A stretch of 64,000 bases of DNA from Rhodospirillaceae bacterium SYSU D60007. Lineage in GTDB: Bacteria; Pseudomonadota; Alphaproteobacteria; Reyranellales; Reyranellaceae. The notes under the pieces are model-generated. The model worked only from the letters and a program-made list of their open reading frames with translations, searched no databases and was not told the DNA's origin. The stretch is from positions 62,001-126,000 of the forward strand of contig QOCQ01000009.1 of assembly GCA_003574685.1 (NCBI GenBank), read 5' to 3'. Positions 1-9,045 of this stretch are shown one piece after another. The position numbers and the translations under genes were made by a program. How positions within the stretch are numbered: the first letter of the stretch is position 1; each line of letters starts with the position of its first letter.

Positions 1-710
1 AGGCCCAGCCCGACCACATCCTTCATCGACTCGACCGTCCCCATGTGCATTGGCGTGCGCGGCAGCGGTAGCTGGCCCGAAAGCCACTCCATCACCAGCG
101 AATACACGGCAGCGCGGGGATGCTCGAGCACCAGCGATTGCTGCGCGGCCCAGGCGGGTGTAACGAAATCCGGGATGTCGCGCATGCTGGCGGGCAGGAT
201 CGCGACCAGCATCTCGGCGCGCAGCGGCGTTACCCGCAGATGGGCCTCGTCGATCGGCAGCGTCACCAGTCCGAAATCGAACCGGCTCTTGATCACGTGC
301 TCGACGGTATCGCGCGTGGCGGTGTTGGTGACCTGCAGCTCGATGCCAGGATGCTGCTCGCGGAGCTGGCGGATGACCGAGGGCAGCAGGTAGGTGAGCG
401 CCGTATTGGTCGTGCCGATGCGCACCTGGCCCACCCAGCCGTCGCGGTAGCGTCGCATGGCCCCGGCGGCAACGTCGCACTCGCGGAAAATGCGACGCGC
501 ATGCTCGACCAGCTCCTGGCCCGGCGCGGTCACCTGGACCCGGGTGCCCGTCCGTTCGAGCAGTCTGACTCCGAACCGCTGCTCCAGCTCGCGGATCTGA
601 AGGCTGACCGCGGGCTGGGTGAGGTTGAGATGGCGAGCGGCGGCCGAGAAACCGCCGAGTTCCGCGACCGCGGTGAGGGTCCGGAGCTGGTCGAGATTGA
701 GGCTGCGCAT
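1..710 (-). CDS. LysR-family transcriptional regulator, 3' end cut by window edge
   Basis: About 236 codons read leftwards from an ATG at 708-710 and run off the left edge with no stop. Residues 1-60 form the LysR winged helix-turn-helix, with the typical core FSAAARHLNLTQPAVSLQIR followed by ELEQRFGVRLLER. From about residue 90 the sequence reads as the periplasmic-binding-like effector domain. The start is set by the usual LysR beginning (SLNLDQLRTLTAVAELGG) within a few residues of the ATG; no strong Shine-Dalgarno is visible. Its own targets would lie to the left or be divergent, so the regulated pathway cannot be told from this window. The next gene upstream, a DeoR regulator, is on the same strand 143 bases away. 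Confidence 0.9.
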   Translation of the reverse strand, partial: MRSLNLDQLRTLTAVAELGGFSAAARHLNLTQPAVSLQIRELEQRFGVRLLERTGTRVQVTAPGQELVEHARRIFRECDVAAGAMRRYRDGWVGQVRIGTTNTALTYLLPSVIRQLREQHPGIELQVTNTATRDTVEHVIKSRFDFGLVTLPIDEAHLRVTPLRAEMLVAILPASMRDIPDFVTPAWAAQQSLVLEHPRAAVYSLVMEWLSGQLPLPRTPMHMGTVESMKDVVGLG

Positions 711-853
711 CGCGAAGTTTCCCTGTTAAAGGCGGAATGAAAGACAATGCTTTCCACGCGCGGCCGGACTGCGGCCGCGGCTTGTCGACCTGATTGACTC
801 GGAACTCAACGCGTTGGCGTGACGTGCACGCCGGCGAAGCGACCGCCCCGCGG

Positions 854-1624
854 TCAGCGAGTGCCGTTATTGCTCACCAGCAGCTCCAGTGGCAGCGCCG
901 TCAGGGCAGAGGCGAGCGGTCCGTCCGGCGGGCGGTCAGTGACGAGATACGCTGCTTTCTCGAAATGCTCGACGCGCACCGGCGCGTAGCGGTTGAACTT
1001 GGCATGGTCGGCCACGACCACCGCCGTGCGCACCGACAGGAACATCTGGCTCGACAGCTCGCATTCCTCGCGGGTGTAGTCCATCAGCCAGCCGGCCGGC
1101 GATATCGCGCCGGCGCCGATGAAGGCGAAATCGGCGGAATAATGGGCGAGCATCGCGGTCGCGTCGCGGCCCAGCGCGATGTTGTTGGTGGTCTGCATCT
1201 CGCCGCCGAGCATGAAGACGCGGTTGCCGTTATGTCCCGTCATGCGGCTGCAGATGGCGATGCTGTTGGTCACCACCGTGAGCTCTTGCCGCGCGAGAAG
1301 GGCTTCGGCCACCGCCTGCACCGTCGTTCCGCCGGGCAGCATCACCGATGCGCCGTCGGGCACCAGATCCGCGGCCAGAAGGCCGATCGCCCGCTTGGCG
1401 TCGGCGTTCGTGATGGCGCGCACGGCCAGGACCGGCTCGCCGCGCTCGACCGCCAGCGCCCCGCCATGGGTCTTGCGCAGCACGTTGCGGTCCGACAGCG
1501 TCACCAGATCGCGCCGGATGGTCTCGCGGGATACGTTCAGCCGGCGCTGGATCTCCGTGATCGAGAGCGAGCCGCGCTCGTTCACCATCGAGACAATCCG
1601 GCTCTGTCGTTCCTCGGCCAACAC
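854..1624 (-). CDS. DeoR/GlpR-family transcriptional regulator
   Basis: 256 residues, the normal length for the family. Residues 1-57 are the DeoR-type helix-turn-helix (SITEIQRRLNVSRETIRRDL, then the KTHGGA turn that ends the domain). Residues about 75-235 are the DeoRC sensor domain, which in the family binds a phosphorylated sugar or related metabolite; the typical GG-T and ADHAKF segments are present. The start is GTG at 1624, chosen because a GGGGGAGG ribosome site lies about 8 bases upstream; a TTG directly follows. The gene lies 174 bases downstream of the peptide ABC operon with a terminator between, so it is probably separately transcribed. Whether it controls that operon is unknown. 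Confidence 0.92.
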   Translation of the reverse strand: MLAEERQSRIVSMVNERGSLSITEIQRRLNVSRETIRRDLVTLSDRNVLRKTHGGALAVERGEPVLAVRAITNADAKRAIGLLAADLVPDGASVMLPGGTTVQAVAEALLARQELTVVTNSIAICSRMTGHNGNRVFMLGGEMQTTNNIALGRDATAMLAHYSADFAFIGAGAISPAGWLMDYTREECELSSQMFLSVRTAVVVADHAKFNRYAPVRVEHFEKAAYLVTDRPPDGPLASALTALPLELLVSNNGTR

Positions 1625-1771
1625 GGCCGCGCCTCCCCCTTGGATTCAGAAATTTGCAGGAACTGGCGATCGTTGGGAGAGATTAGCAGAGTCGCGCAAG
1701 CTTGGCCATATGTTTTTGCTGATTTTTGGGAATAAGGGGCCGGATGTGCTGTTTCGTGTGCAATGTTGTGG

Positions 1772-1795
1772 AGACGTGCGCCTTTGCGCACGTCT
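1772..1795 (-). terminator. Hairpin terminator after the peptide ABC operon
   Basis: A perfect 10-bp inverted repeat (AGACGTGCGC / GCGCACGTCT) with a 4-base loop lies 3 bases past the stop of the last ATPase gene on the minus strand. No long T-run follows, so strength as an intrinsic terminator is uncertain, but the position is as expected. Confidence 0.65.
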
Positions 1796-1798
1796 GGG

Positions 1799-2821
1799 TC
1801 ACCGCAGGTGGCAGGCCACGCGATGGCCGGGGGCGATCTCGCGCAAGGCCGGGGATTCGACCCGGCAGCGCTCGACGGCGTAGGGGCAGCGTGGATGGAA
1901 GTGGCAGCCCGGCGGTGGTTTCACCGGGCTGGGCACGTCGCCCTGCACCACCAGCTTCCGGCGCTTGATGGCGGGGTCCGGCACCGGCACGGCCGAGAGC
2001 AGCGCCTCGGTATAGGGATGCTGCGGGTTGGTGAAGAGGGTGGTCTTGTCGGTGTATTCGACGATGCGGCCCAGATACATCACCGCGATGCGGTGGCTGA
2101 TGTGCTCGACCACTGCCAGATTGTGCGAGATGAAGAGATAGGAGAGCCGCCGCTCGCGCTGCAAATCCATCAGCAGATTGATGACCTGCGCCTGGATCGA
2201 GACATCCAGCGCCGAGACCGGTTCGTCGCCGATGATCAGACGCGGATTGAGCGCCAGGGCGCGCGCAATGCCGATGCGCTGCCGCTGGCCGCCTGAGAAC
2301 TGGTGCGGGTAGGCGTCCATCTGGGCGCGGCGCAGGCCGACGCGCTCGAACAGCGCTGCAACCTGCTCCCGCCGCTTGGCGGTATTGCCTTCGCCATGGA
2401 CCAGCAGTGGCTCGCCCACGATGTCGCCCGCCGTCATGCGCGGGTTCAGCGACGAGAACGGGTCCTGGAAGATGATCTGCATCTCGCGGCGCCAGGGCCG
2501 CATCTCGGCGCGGGGCAGGCTGGAAATGTCCTTGCCGCCGACCACGATCGAGCCGGAGGTTGGATCGATCAGCCGCAGGACGGTACGCCCGACCGTCGAT
2601 TTGCCACAGCCGCTTTCACCGACAAGGCCAAGGGTTTCGCCCTCGGCGATGGAGAAGCTGACGCCGTCGACGGCGAAGACATAGCCGGCGGCGCGGCGCA
2701 GCAGGCCCTTGCGGATCGGGAAGTGCTTCTTGAGGTCGCGCACCTCCAGCACCGGCGTTGCCGAAGCCGAGCCGGCCGGCGACGGGGCAGGGGCAGAAGC
2801 GGATGCGTCAGGCATGGCCAT
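1799..2821 (-). CDS. Peptide/nickel-type ABC transporter ATP-binding protein (DppF/OppF type)
   Basis: One of two ATPases powering a peptide-type importer at the inner membrane. 340 residues from the ATG at 2821. Walker [10 protein letters not shown] is at about residues 68-76, the signature FSGGQRQR and Walker B IIGDEP follow in the second half, and the C-terminal oligopeptide-transporter motif ([11 protein letters not shown]) is present. A longer reading to 2917 exists but would overlap the upstream ATPase deeply; a second ATG at 2815 overlaps that gene's TGA, which suggests translational coupling. The first 25 residues are Ala/Ser/Pro-rich and probably disordered. It is the last gene of the operon. 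Confidence 0.93.
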   Translation of the reverse strand: MAMPDASASAPAPSPAGSASATPVLEVRDLKKHFPIRKGLLRRAAGYVFAVDGVSFSIAEGETLGLVGESGCGKSTVGRTVLRLIDPTSGSIVVGGKDISSLPRAEMRPWRREMQIIFQDPFSSLNPRMTAGDIVGEPLLVHGEGNTAKRREQVAALFERVGLRRAQMDAYPHQFSGGQRQRIGIARALALNPRLIIGDEPVSALDVSIQAQVINLLMDLQRERRLSYLFISHNLAVVEHISHRIAVMYLGRIVEYTDKTTLFTNPQHPYTEALLSAVPVPDPAIKRRKLVVQGDVPSPVKPPPGCHFHPRCPYAVERCRVESPALREIAPGHRVACHLR

Positions 2822-3878
2822 TGCCCCAAAGCTCGCGCGACCGCCAGCAGGCGGCCCAGTGGCCCGGCCGCTTCTCCTCGTAGTCCGGATAGGCATCCCG
2901 GCAGCGGTCCTGCGCATAGGGGCAGCGCGGCGCGAAGGCGCAGCCCTGCGGCAGATCGCTGAGCGCGGGCACCATGCCGGGGATCTCCTGCAGCCGCTCC
3001 TCGGCGGCGGCGGTTTCGCCGCGCATCAGCCCCAGACGCGGGATCGAGGCCATCAGGCCGCGGGTGTAGGGATGCAGCGGCCGCGCGAAGAGTTCCTCGA
3101 CAGGCGCCTCCTCGACCTTGCGGCCGGCATACATCACGATCACGCGCCGGGCCGTTTCGGCTACCACGCCCAGATCGTGGGTGATCAGGATCACCGCGGT
3201 TCCCAGCCGGCGCTGCAGTTCGACGATCAGGTCGAGAATCTGCGCCTGGATGGTGACGTCCAGCGCCGTCGTCGGCTCGTCGGCGATCAGGATCTTGGGA
3301 TTACACGCCAGCGCCATGGCGATCATCGCGCGCTGGCGCATGCCGCCGGACAACTGATGCGGATATTCTCGCGCCCGCTGGGCCGGCTCGGGAATGCGCA
3401 CCAGCGCCAGCATCTCCTCGGCTCTTGTCAGCGCGGCGGCACGCGACATGTTCTGGTGCAGGATCAGCGCCTCGGCGATCTGCCGGCCGATGGTCATCAC
3501 CGGGTTCAGCGAGGTCATCGGCTCCTGGAAGATCATCGATATGTCGTTGCCGCGAATCTGGCGCATTGCCGGTTCGTCGAGCTTCATCAGGTCGGTGCCG
3601 TCCAGCCGCACCGAGCCGCTTACGATGCGGCCAGGCGGCTCGGGCACCAGCCGCATCAGGGAGAGCGCCGTGATGCTCTTGCCGCAGCCCGATTCGCCGA
3701 CGATCGCCAGCACTTCGCCACGCTCGAGCGTGAAGGTGACATCGTTGACCGCCTTCACGATACCCTGGCGGGTGTAGAAGTAGGTGCTGAGGTTCTCGAC
3801 AACCAGCGCGGCTTCGCCTGGCATGGCGGCAGGTTCGTCCTGAGCTGTCAGTGATCGGTGTTCTGCAGTGACTGTCAT
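2808..3878 (-). CDS. Peptide/nickel-type ABC transporter ATP-binding protein (DppD/OppD type)
   Basis: 356 residues. Partner ATPase of the following gene. Walker A GESGCGKS lies near residue 60, the signature is [15 protein letters not shown], Walker B is [11 protein letters not shown], and the C-terminal peptide-transporter motif [11 protein letters not shown] is seen. The start ATG at 3878 overlaps the TGA of the upstream permease (ATGA), and the stop overlaps the start of the next ATPase, so the genes are tightly coupled. Substrate cannot be read from the ATPase; the family carries di- and oligopeptides, nickel and some opines. Confidence 0.93.
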   Translation of the reverse strand: MTVTAEHRSLTAQDEPAAMPGEAALVVENLSTYFYTRQGIVKAVNDVTFTLERGEVLAIVGESGCGKSITALSLMRLVPEPPGRIVSGSVRLDGTDLMKLDEPAMRQIRGNDISMIFQEPMTSLNPVMTIGRQIAEALILHQNMSRAAALTRAEEMLALVRIPEPAQRAREYPHQLSGGMRQRAMIAMALACNPKILIADEPTTALDVTIQAQILDLIVELQRRLGTAVILITHDLGVVAETARRVIVMYAGRKVEEAPVEELFARPLHPYTRGLMASIPRLGLMRGETAAAEERLQEIPGMVPALSDLPQGCAFAPRCPYAQDRCRDAYPDYEEKRPGHWAACWRSRELWGNGHA

Positions 3879-4768
3879 GTGCGCTCGCGGGGGTCGAGCA
3901 TGTCGCGCATGGCATCGCCCAGCAGGTTGGTGCCGAATACGGCGAGGCTGATGGCGATACCGGGGAAGATCACGAGCCAGGGGGCAGTCCGCACATACTC
4001 CGCCGCGGACTCTGACAGCATGCGGCCCCAGGAGGGGTGCGGCTCGGGCACGCCCACGCCGAGGAACGACAGCGACGCCTCGGTCAGGATGGCGGAGCCG
4101 AGCTGGGCCGTGGCCAGCACGATCATCGGCGCCAGCGTATTGGGCAGCACGTGACGCACCGCGATGCGCAGCTCGCTCATGCCGGTGGCGCGTGCCGCCT
4201 CGACGAAAGGCTGCTCGCGCAGTGACAGTGTGCTGGAGCGGATGACGCGCGCGAAGTGCGGGATCAGCGGGATGGCGATGGCAACGATCGTGTTCTCCAG
4301 TGACGGCCCCAGGGCCGCGGCCATCACCAGGGCCATCACCAGCAGGGGCAGGGACTGCATGATGTCCATCACGCGCTGCACCACCAGGTCGACCCAGCCG
4401 CCGAGATAACCCGACATCAGGCCAATGATCACGCCCAGTATGCAGCCCAGTGCGGTGGAACCCGCGCCGACTGCCAGCGAGATGCGCGCGCCGTGCACGA
4501 TGCGGCTGTAGACGTCGCGCCCCATGAAATCCGCGCCCATCCAGTACGTGGTGTCCGGCGGTGCCAGCGAGGCGCGGGCGTTGGTCGCGATGGGGTCGAA
4601 GGGCGAGACGAAGTCGGCAAACAGCGCCGCCAGGATGAAGACGGCGACGATCACCGCGCCTGCCGCGCCAAGCGGATAGCGCCGCAGGAGATGGGCAGCC
4701 GCGCTCCAGGGGCCGCGCACATGGGCGCCGGCGCGCAGCAATGCGGCGTCATGGTCGATGGTGGTCAC
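3875..4768 (-). CDS. ABC transporter permease (DppC/OppC type)
   Basis: 297 residues, typical length. An N-terminal transmembrane segment (LGAAGAVIVAVFILAALFADF) is followed by a periplasmic loop with the family's conserved YWMGADFMGRDVYSRI stretch, then five more membrane segments. The EAA-type coupling loop reads EAARATGMSELRIAVRHVLPN, which docks on the ATPases. It pairs with the DppB-type permease 104 bases upstream and shares a 4-base overlap with the downstream ATPase gene. Confidence 0.93.
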   Translation of the reverse strand: MTTIDHDAALLRAGAHVRGPWSAAAHLLRRYPLGAAGAVIVAVFILAALFADFVSPFDPIATNARASLAPPDTTYWMGADFMGRDVYSRIVHGARISLAVGAGSTALGCILGVIIGLMSGYLGGWVDLVVQRVMDIMQSLPLLVMALVMAAALGPSLENTIVAIAIPLIPHFARVIRSSTLSLREQPFVEAARATGMSELRIAVRHVLPNTLAPMIVLATAQLGSAILTEASLSFLGVGVPEPHPSWGRMLSESAAEYVRTAPWLVIFPGIAISLAVFGTNLLGDAMRDMLDPRERT

Positions 4769-4872
4769 GGCAGCCTCTCTGCTGTCGGCACAGGCGTGTC
4801 AGGAGCCAGGCCCTGCGCAAGCTGTGCGTTCGTCTCCCTGTTCCTCATCTTCCCTGTGCTCTTGCTTGTGCC

Positions 4873-5820
4873 TCAGTCGGCATACTTGATGCGCGGATCA
4901 AGCAGCATGTACGCCATGTCGACGGCGAAGTTCGCAAACACCACGACGATCGCGATGAACATCACCAGGTTCTGGACGATGGGATAGTCGCGCCAGATCG
5001 CCGCCTCGACCAGGAAGCGCGCTACGCCGGGAATGTTGAACACCGTTTCCGTCACGATCAGGCCGCCGATCAGGAACGCCGCCTCGATGCCGATGATCGT
5101 GACCACCGGCAGCACCGCGTTGCGCAAGGCATGGTCGTAGTTCACCGTGCCGGGCGACGCGCCCTTCGAGCGGGCGGTCCGGATGTAGTCCTGCCGCAGC
5201 ACCTCCAGCATCGAGGAGCGGGTCAGCCGCATGATCAGCGCCGAGCTGCGGAAACCCACGGCGGCAGCCGGCACGCTGAGCAGCCCGATTTCCTTCCAGA
5301 AGCTGTCCGGCGGATCGGTGTAGATCGGGATGAAGCCCAAATAGTGCACGAACGCCATCAGGATCAGCAGGGCGAGCCAGAACGAGGGCAGGGACAGTCC
5401 GCTGAGGCTGAGCACGCGCAGAAAGTAGTCAAGCGGCGTATTCTGGCGCACGGCGCTGATGACACCCAGCGGCACGCCGAAGATGACCGAGAAGATCAGC
5501 GCCAGAACGGCGAGCTTCACCGTAACCGGGATGCGCGGCGCGATCTCTTCCGCCGCCGGCCGCTCGGTGACGTAGGCGTAGCCGAGGTTGCCCTGCGCCA
5601 GGTCGGAGATCCAGCGCCAGTACTGTGTGATGATCGGCTGGTCGAGGCCGAGCTCCTGTTCGATGCGCGCCTTCTCCGCCGGATTCACGAATCCTGCCGA
5701 GTCGAACAGGATGTCGCTGATGTTGCCGGGCACCACTCGCAACAGCACGAAGATCAGCACCGACATCCCGAACAGCGTCAGGATCATCAGGAACGTGCGA
5801 TGGACCAGGTAGGCGGCCAT
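4873..5820 (-). CDS. ABC transporter permease (DppB/OppB type)
   Basis: 315 residues. Begins with a membrane helix after MAAYLVHRTF, as in DppB proteins, followed by a periplasmic region and five further membrane segments. The coupling loop IRTARSKGASPGTVNYDHAL is present and the C-terminus ends with the family's LDPRIKY. Second gene of the operon after the binding protein, from which it is separated by 81 bases. Confidence 0.93.
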   Translation of the reverse strand: MAAYLVHRTFLMILTLFGMSVLIFVLLRVVPGNISDILFDSAGFVNPAEKARIEQELGLDQPIITQYWRWISDLAQGNLGYAYVTERPAAEEIAPRIPVTVKLAVLALIFSVIFGVPLGVISAVRQNTPLDYFLRVLSLSGLSLPSFWLALLILMAFVHYLGFIPIYTDPPDSFWKEIGLLSVPAAAVGFRSSALIMRLTRSSMLEVLRQDYIRTARSKGASPGTVNYDHALRNAVLPVVTIIGIEAAFLIGGLIVTETVFNIPGVARFLVEAAIWRDYPIVQNLVMFIAIVVVFANFAVDMAYMLLDPRIKYAD

Positions 5821-5901
5821 GTCGCGGTTACCTCAGCCGGTTTCGTTTGAGGGCGGCGCGCGCCCGCTCGTCCAGGCGCGCGCCGCAAGCTGCCGTACTG
5901 C

Positions 5902-7503
5902 CTACTTGTCCAGCCAGACGTCGTCGAAGCGCCAGTTGTTGTAGATCGAGTTGTGCTGTAGCACGAGGCCCTTCATGTGCGGCTGCCAGCAGGTGTTGGC
6001 GACGTTATGGACGATGACCGGGCGCGCCCCGTCCTCGGCCAGCTTGCGCTCGACCTCCCACACCATCTTCTTGCGCTTCTCCTTGTCGAGCTCGCCCGAC
6101 TGCGCGTTGATCATCTTCTCGACGTCCGGATTGCAGTAGCCGGTATAGTTGCGCTCCGACTTGCAGGTGAAGTTCTCGTAGAAGTTCACGTCCGGATCAT
6201 CGACGCCGAGACCGGTCAGGTTCAGGCCGACCATGTAGTCCTTGCGCGCGACCTTGGCGTGCCACAGCGGCGTGTCCACGGGCTCCAGCTCACCCTCGAT
6301 GTAGATCTGCTTGAGCTGGTCGATCAGGATGGCGGCAGGATCGCGGTAGACCGCGATATTGCGGGTCGCGACCTTGATCTTCAGCGGCTTGTCGGCGCTG
6401 TAGCCGAGCCCTTCCATGATCTTGCGCGCCTCGGCCCGGTTCTTGGCCACGTCGCCGAAGCCCGGTAACTCCTTCAGCATGTCCTCGGGCATGGCCCAGA
6501 CGCCCTCCGGCGCCGGCAACATGGAGGCACCCAGCTTGTCATGGCCCTGGCTCAGGATGTCGGAGAAGGCCTTGCGGTCCAGCGCCAGCATCATGGCTTC
6601 GCGGATCTTCGGATTGTCGAACGGCGCCGCGTCGCGGTTGACGATCAGGTTGGTATTGACGTTGGTCGGCCGCGCCTCGCAGACCGCATTCGGCGCCTGG
6701 GCCTTGACGTCCTTCAGCAGCGGGAAGGTGACGTCGGAGTCGAAGGTCAGGTCGAACTCGCCAGCGACGAAGGCCAGGATGCGGGTGGAACGGTTGGGAA
6801 TGATGCGCCACTCGATGGCGTCAAGATAGGGATGCCCCTTCTTCCAGTAGTCAGGATTCTTGACCAGCCGAATCGACTCGTTGCGCTTCATCTCGACGAA
6901 CTTGAACGGCCCGGTGCCGATCGGCTTGGTGCGCATGTCGCGCGCCGAGACATGGCAGGGATAGACCGGCGTGTAGCCCGCCGCCAACAGCGCCAGGAAC
7001 GACGGCTGAGGCCGGTTGAGCTGGAAGGTGACTTCGTAGTTGCCGTTGGCAGTCACGTCCTTGAGATTCTGCCACCAGACGCGACGGGGATTCTTGCGCA
7101 GCCTGTCGCCCTTGTCGGATTCTTCTGCCGTCAGCTTGTCCCAGGTGCAGACGACGTCCTTGGCGGTGAACGGCTTGCCGTCGTGCCACTTCACGCCTTC
7201 GCGCAGCTTCATTGTCAGCTTGGTCTTGCCGTCATCCCACGACCAGCTTGTCGCGAGGTCGGGTTCGATCTTGTCGATGCTGTTGATCTTCTCCTTGGGA
7301 TCGAACATCACCAGATTGTTGTAGACCGCCATGAACGGCATGTTGGTCGAGATCGTCGCCTCTTCGAGGATCGAGGCGCTGGGCGGCATGTCGCGATGGT
7401 AGATGCGCAGCGTGCCCCCCGGCTTCTGGGCAAGCGCGGGTACAGCCAGCACGACGCTGCCCGCAAGAGACACGGCCGCAACGGCCACACGATGAAGTCG
7501 CAT
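5902..7503 (-). CDS. ABC transporter substrate-binding protein, family 5 (peptide/nickel type)
   Basis: 533 residues from the ATG at 7503. Captures the substrate in the periplasm and hands it to the two permeases. Residues 1-25 are a Sec signal peptide (hydrophobic core AVAAVSLAGSVVLAV, cleavage probably after ALA at about 25). The rest matches the SBP_bac_5 fold: KWHDGKPFTAKDVV near residue 110 and TGPFKF further on are hallmark segments. The start is fixed by GGAGG seven bases upstream; an ATG 24 bases further out would precede that site. First importer gene; the serine hydrolase gene lies 149 bases upstream on the same strand. Ligand unknown: peptide, amino-acid derivative or opine are all possible. 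Confidence 0.93.
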   Translation of the reverse strand: MRLHRVAVAAVSLAGSVVLAVPALAQKPGGTLRIYHRDMPPSASILEEATISTNMPFMAVYNNLVMFDPKEKINSIDKIEPDLATSWSWDDGKTKLTMKLREGVKWHDGKPFTAKDVVCTWDKLTAEESDKGDRLRKNPRRVWWQNLKDVTANGNYEVTFQLNRPQPSFLALLAAGYTPVYPCHVSARDMRTKPIGTGPFKFVEMKRNESIRLVKNPDYWKKGHPYLDAIEWRIIPNRSTRILAFVAGEFDLTFDSDVTFPLLKDVKAQAPNAVCEARPTNVNTNLIVNRDAAPFDNPKIREAMMLALDRKAFSDILSQGHDKLGASMLPAPEGVWAMPEDMLKELPGFGDVAKNRAEARKIMEGLGYSADKPLKIKVATRNIAVYRDPAAILIDQLKQIYIEGELEPVDTPLWHAKVARKDYMVGLNLTGLGVDDPDVNFYENFTCKSERNYTGYCNPDVEKMINAQSGELDKEKRKKMVWEVERKLAEDGARPVIVHNVANTCWQPHMKGLVLQHNSIYNNWRFDDVWLDK

Positions 7504-7652
7504 GGGTTTTCCTCCTGTTATCGCCACCCCGTACGGCCACGACGTTTGACCGTCCGGGCCGCCGGTTCTTGCTTTGTTGGCCGGGACGCTAACACAGGTC
7601 CGGGGCGCGCGTATACCCGCCGCGAAAAGGCCACAGAACTTCTGGCGCCGTG

Positions 7653-8954
7653 TCAGTTCACCACTGCCTGGTAGACCAGATCACGCATCAGATACCGGAA
7701 CGGCAGCCGCTGCGCGGGGGCCTGCATCATCAGGATCGCGAACAGCTTTTCCTTCGGATCGATCCAGAAGTAGGTGCCATAGGCACCGCCCCAGTAATAG
7801 TCGCCGACAGAGCCCGGCAGGGGATTGCGGCCGGTGGCGGTGCGTACGCCAAAGCCCAGCCCGAAGCCTTGCCCCATCTCGCGGCCCGGCAGCAGCGCCT
7901 GGAATACTGGGGTCATGTCGGGCCCCATGCGCACCCCGGGCGGCAGATGGTCGGCGGTCATCAGCTCCACCGTCTTGCGTGAGATCAGGCGCACGCCGTC
8001 GAGCTCGCCGCCATTCAGCCAGAACTGGCAGAAGCGGGCGTAGTCCATGGCCGTTGACACCATGCCGCCGCCGCCCGATTTCCACGCAAGGTCGGCGGTG
8101 ACGGGTGGGATGGTAGGGGCGCGGCCAGTGGAGGGGTCGGCCTGCGGCACGGCGGCGCGGTCCTTCTTGCCTTCACCAGCGGAGAAGCCGGTGTCGGGCA
8201 ACTTCAGCGGCCCGGCAATGCGCTCGGCAATGAAACGGTCGAGGGGCATTCCGCTCACCACCTCCACGACGCGCCCCAGGACGTCGGTGGACATGCTGTA
8301 CTCCCAGATCGCGCCAGGCTGGTGCACCAGCGGCAGCTTCGCCAGCTTGGTGATCAGCTCGGCGTTGGTCTGGCCGTTGTCGAGCAGCTTTGCATCCAGC
8401 CAGGCCTGCTTCAGCGGTCCCCGACCGGGTGCACCATAGGTGAGTCCCGAAGTATGCCGCAGCAGGTCGTGCAGGGTCATTTCGCGCAATGCCGGCTCGG
8501 TCACCACCTCGATGCTGCCGTCGTCCTTCTTCTTCTCGATGCCGACCTTCATCTCCTTGAATTCAGGCAGATAGCGCGAAACCGGGTGGGCGATGGACAG
8601 CTTGCCTTCCTCGGCGAGCATCATGATCGCCAGGGAGACGAACGGCTTGGTCATCGAGGCGATGCGGAAGATCGCATCCGGCTTCATCGGCGCCTTGGCC
8701 TCGCGGTCGCGGAAGCCGAAGCTCTCCAGATATGCGATCCTGCCGTTGCGGCCTACGAGCACAACGGCGCCGGGAATTTCTCCCTTGTCCACGGCGCTCT
8801 TCATGGCGGCCGACAGGCGCTTCAGACGCTCCGCCGACATGCCCGTTTCTTGCGGCGTCTTCGCCGCCGGCACCCCTTGGGCGCGGGCATGCGGAAGGGC
8901 AACAGCAAACAACGCGACGCAGAAGGCAGTCGCGGCCATGCGTCTTGCGATCAT
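7653..8954 (-). CDS. Secreted serine hydrolase of the class C beta-lactamase / esterase family
   Basis: 433 residues. Signal peptide in residues 1-26 (core TAFCVALFAVAL). The beta-lactamase fold is shown by S100-M-T-K103, the catalytic Ser-x-x-Lys, and by Tyr219 (Y-S-M) in the position of the second motif. The family includes class C lactamases, esterases and D-aminopeptidases; the sequence looks more like the esterase/peptidase branch (LRHTSGLTYG; WGGAYGTYFWIDP near the C-terminus) than a clinical AmpC. The start at 8954 has GGAGG upstream; the longer reading to 9029 would cross a terminator hairpin. It stands at the head of the peptide ABC genes, which suggests that it trims or releases their substrate in the periplasm (inference). 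Confidence 0.88.
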   Translation of the reverse strand: MIARRMAATAFCVALFAVALPHARAQGVPAAKTPQETGMSAERLKRLSAAMKSAVDKGEIPGAVVLVGRNGRIAYLESFGFRDREAKAPMKPDAIFRIASMTKPFVSLAIMMLAEEGKLSIAHPVSRYLPEFKEMKVGIEKKKDDGSIEVVTEPALREMTLHDLLRHTSGLTYGAPGRGPLKQAWLDAKLLDNGQTNAELITKLAKLPLVHQPGAIWEYSMSTDVLGRVVEVVSGMPLDRFIAERIAGPLKLPDTGFSAGEGKKDRAAVPQADPSTGRAPTIPPVTADLAWKSGGGGMVSTAMDYARFCQFWLNGGELDGVRLISRKTVELMTADHLPPGVRMGPDMTPVFQALLPGREMGQGFGLGFGVRTATGRNPLPGSVGDYYWGGAYGTYFWIDPKEKLFAILMMQAPAQRLPFRYLMRDLVYQAVVN

Positions 8955-8997
8955 GGGAATTCCTCCCGGTCCAGTATAAACCGCTTTGCCCAAGCAG

Positions 8998-9022
8998 AAG
9001 CCCCGCCGCACGGGCGGGGCTT
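8998..9022 (-). terminator. Hairpin terminator after cyclase gene 1
   Basis: Perfect 10-bp stem AAGCCCCGCC / GGCGGGGCTT with a 5-base loop, about 24 bases past the stop of the upstream minus-strand cyclase gene. It separates the cyclase unit from the serine hydrolase/ABC operon. Confidence 0.7.
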
Positions 9023-9045
9023 GAGACAAAAGCTTGACGACGCCC

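Noticed and set aside
120-740. Long plus-strand open frame
   Set aside because: It is antisense to the LysR gene, whose protein is clearly recognisable; GC-rich DNA gives such frames often.
794-1735. 313-residue plus-strand frame
   Set aside because: Antisense of the DeoR gene; Arg/His-rich translation with no family features.
7653-8954. Beta-lactamase resistance gene
   Set aside because: The protein has the fold and the SxxK motif, but its other motifs fit the esterase/D-aminopeptidase branch, so a resistance role is not supported.
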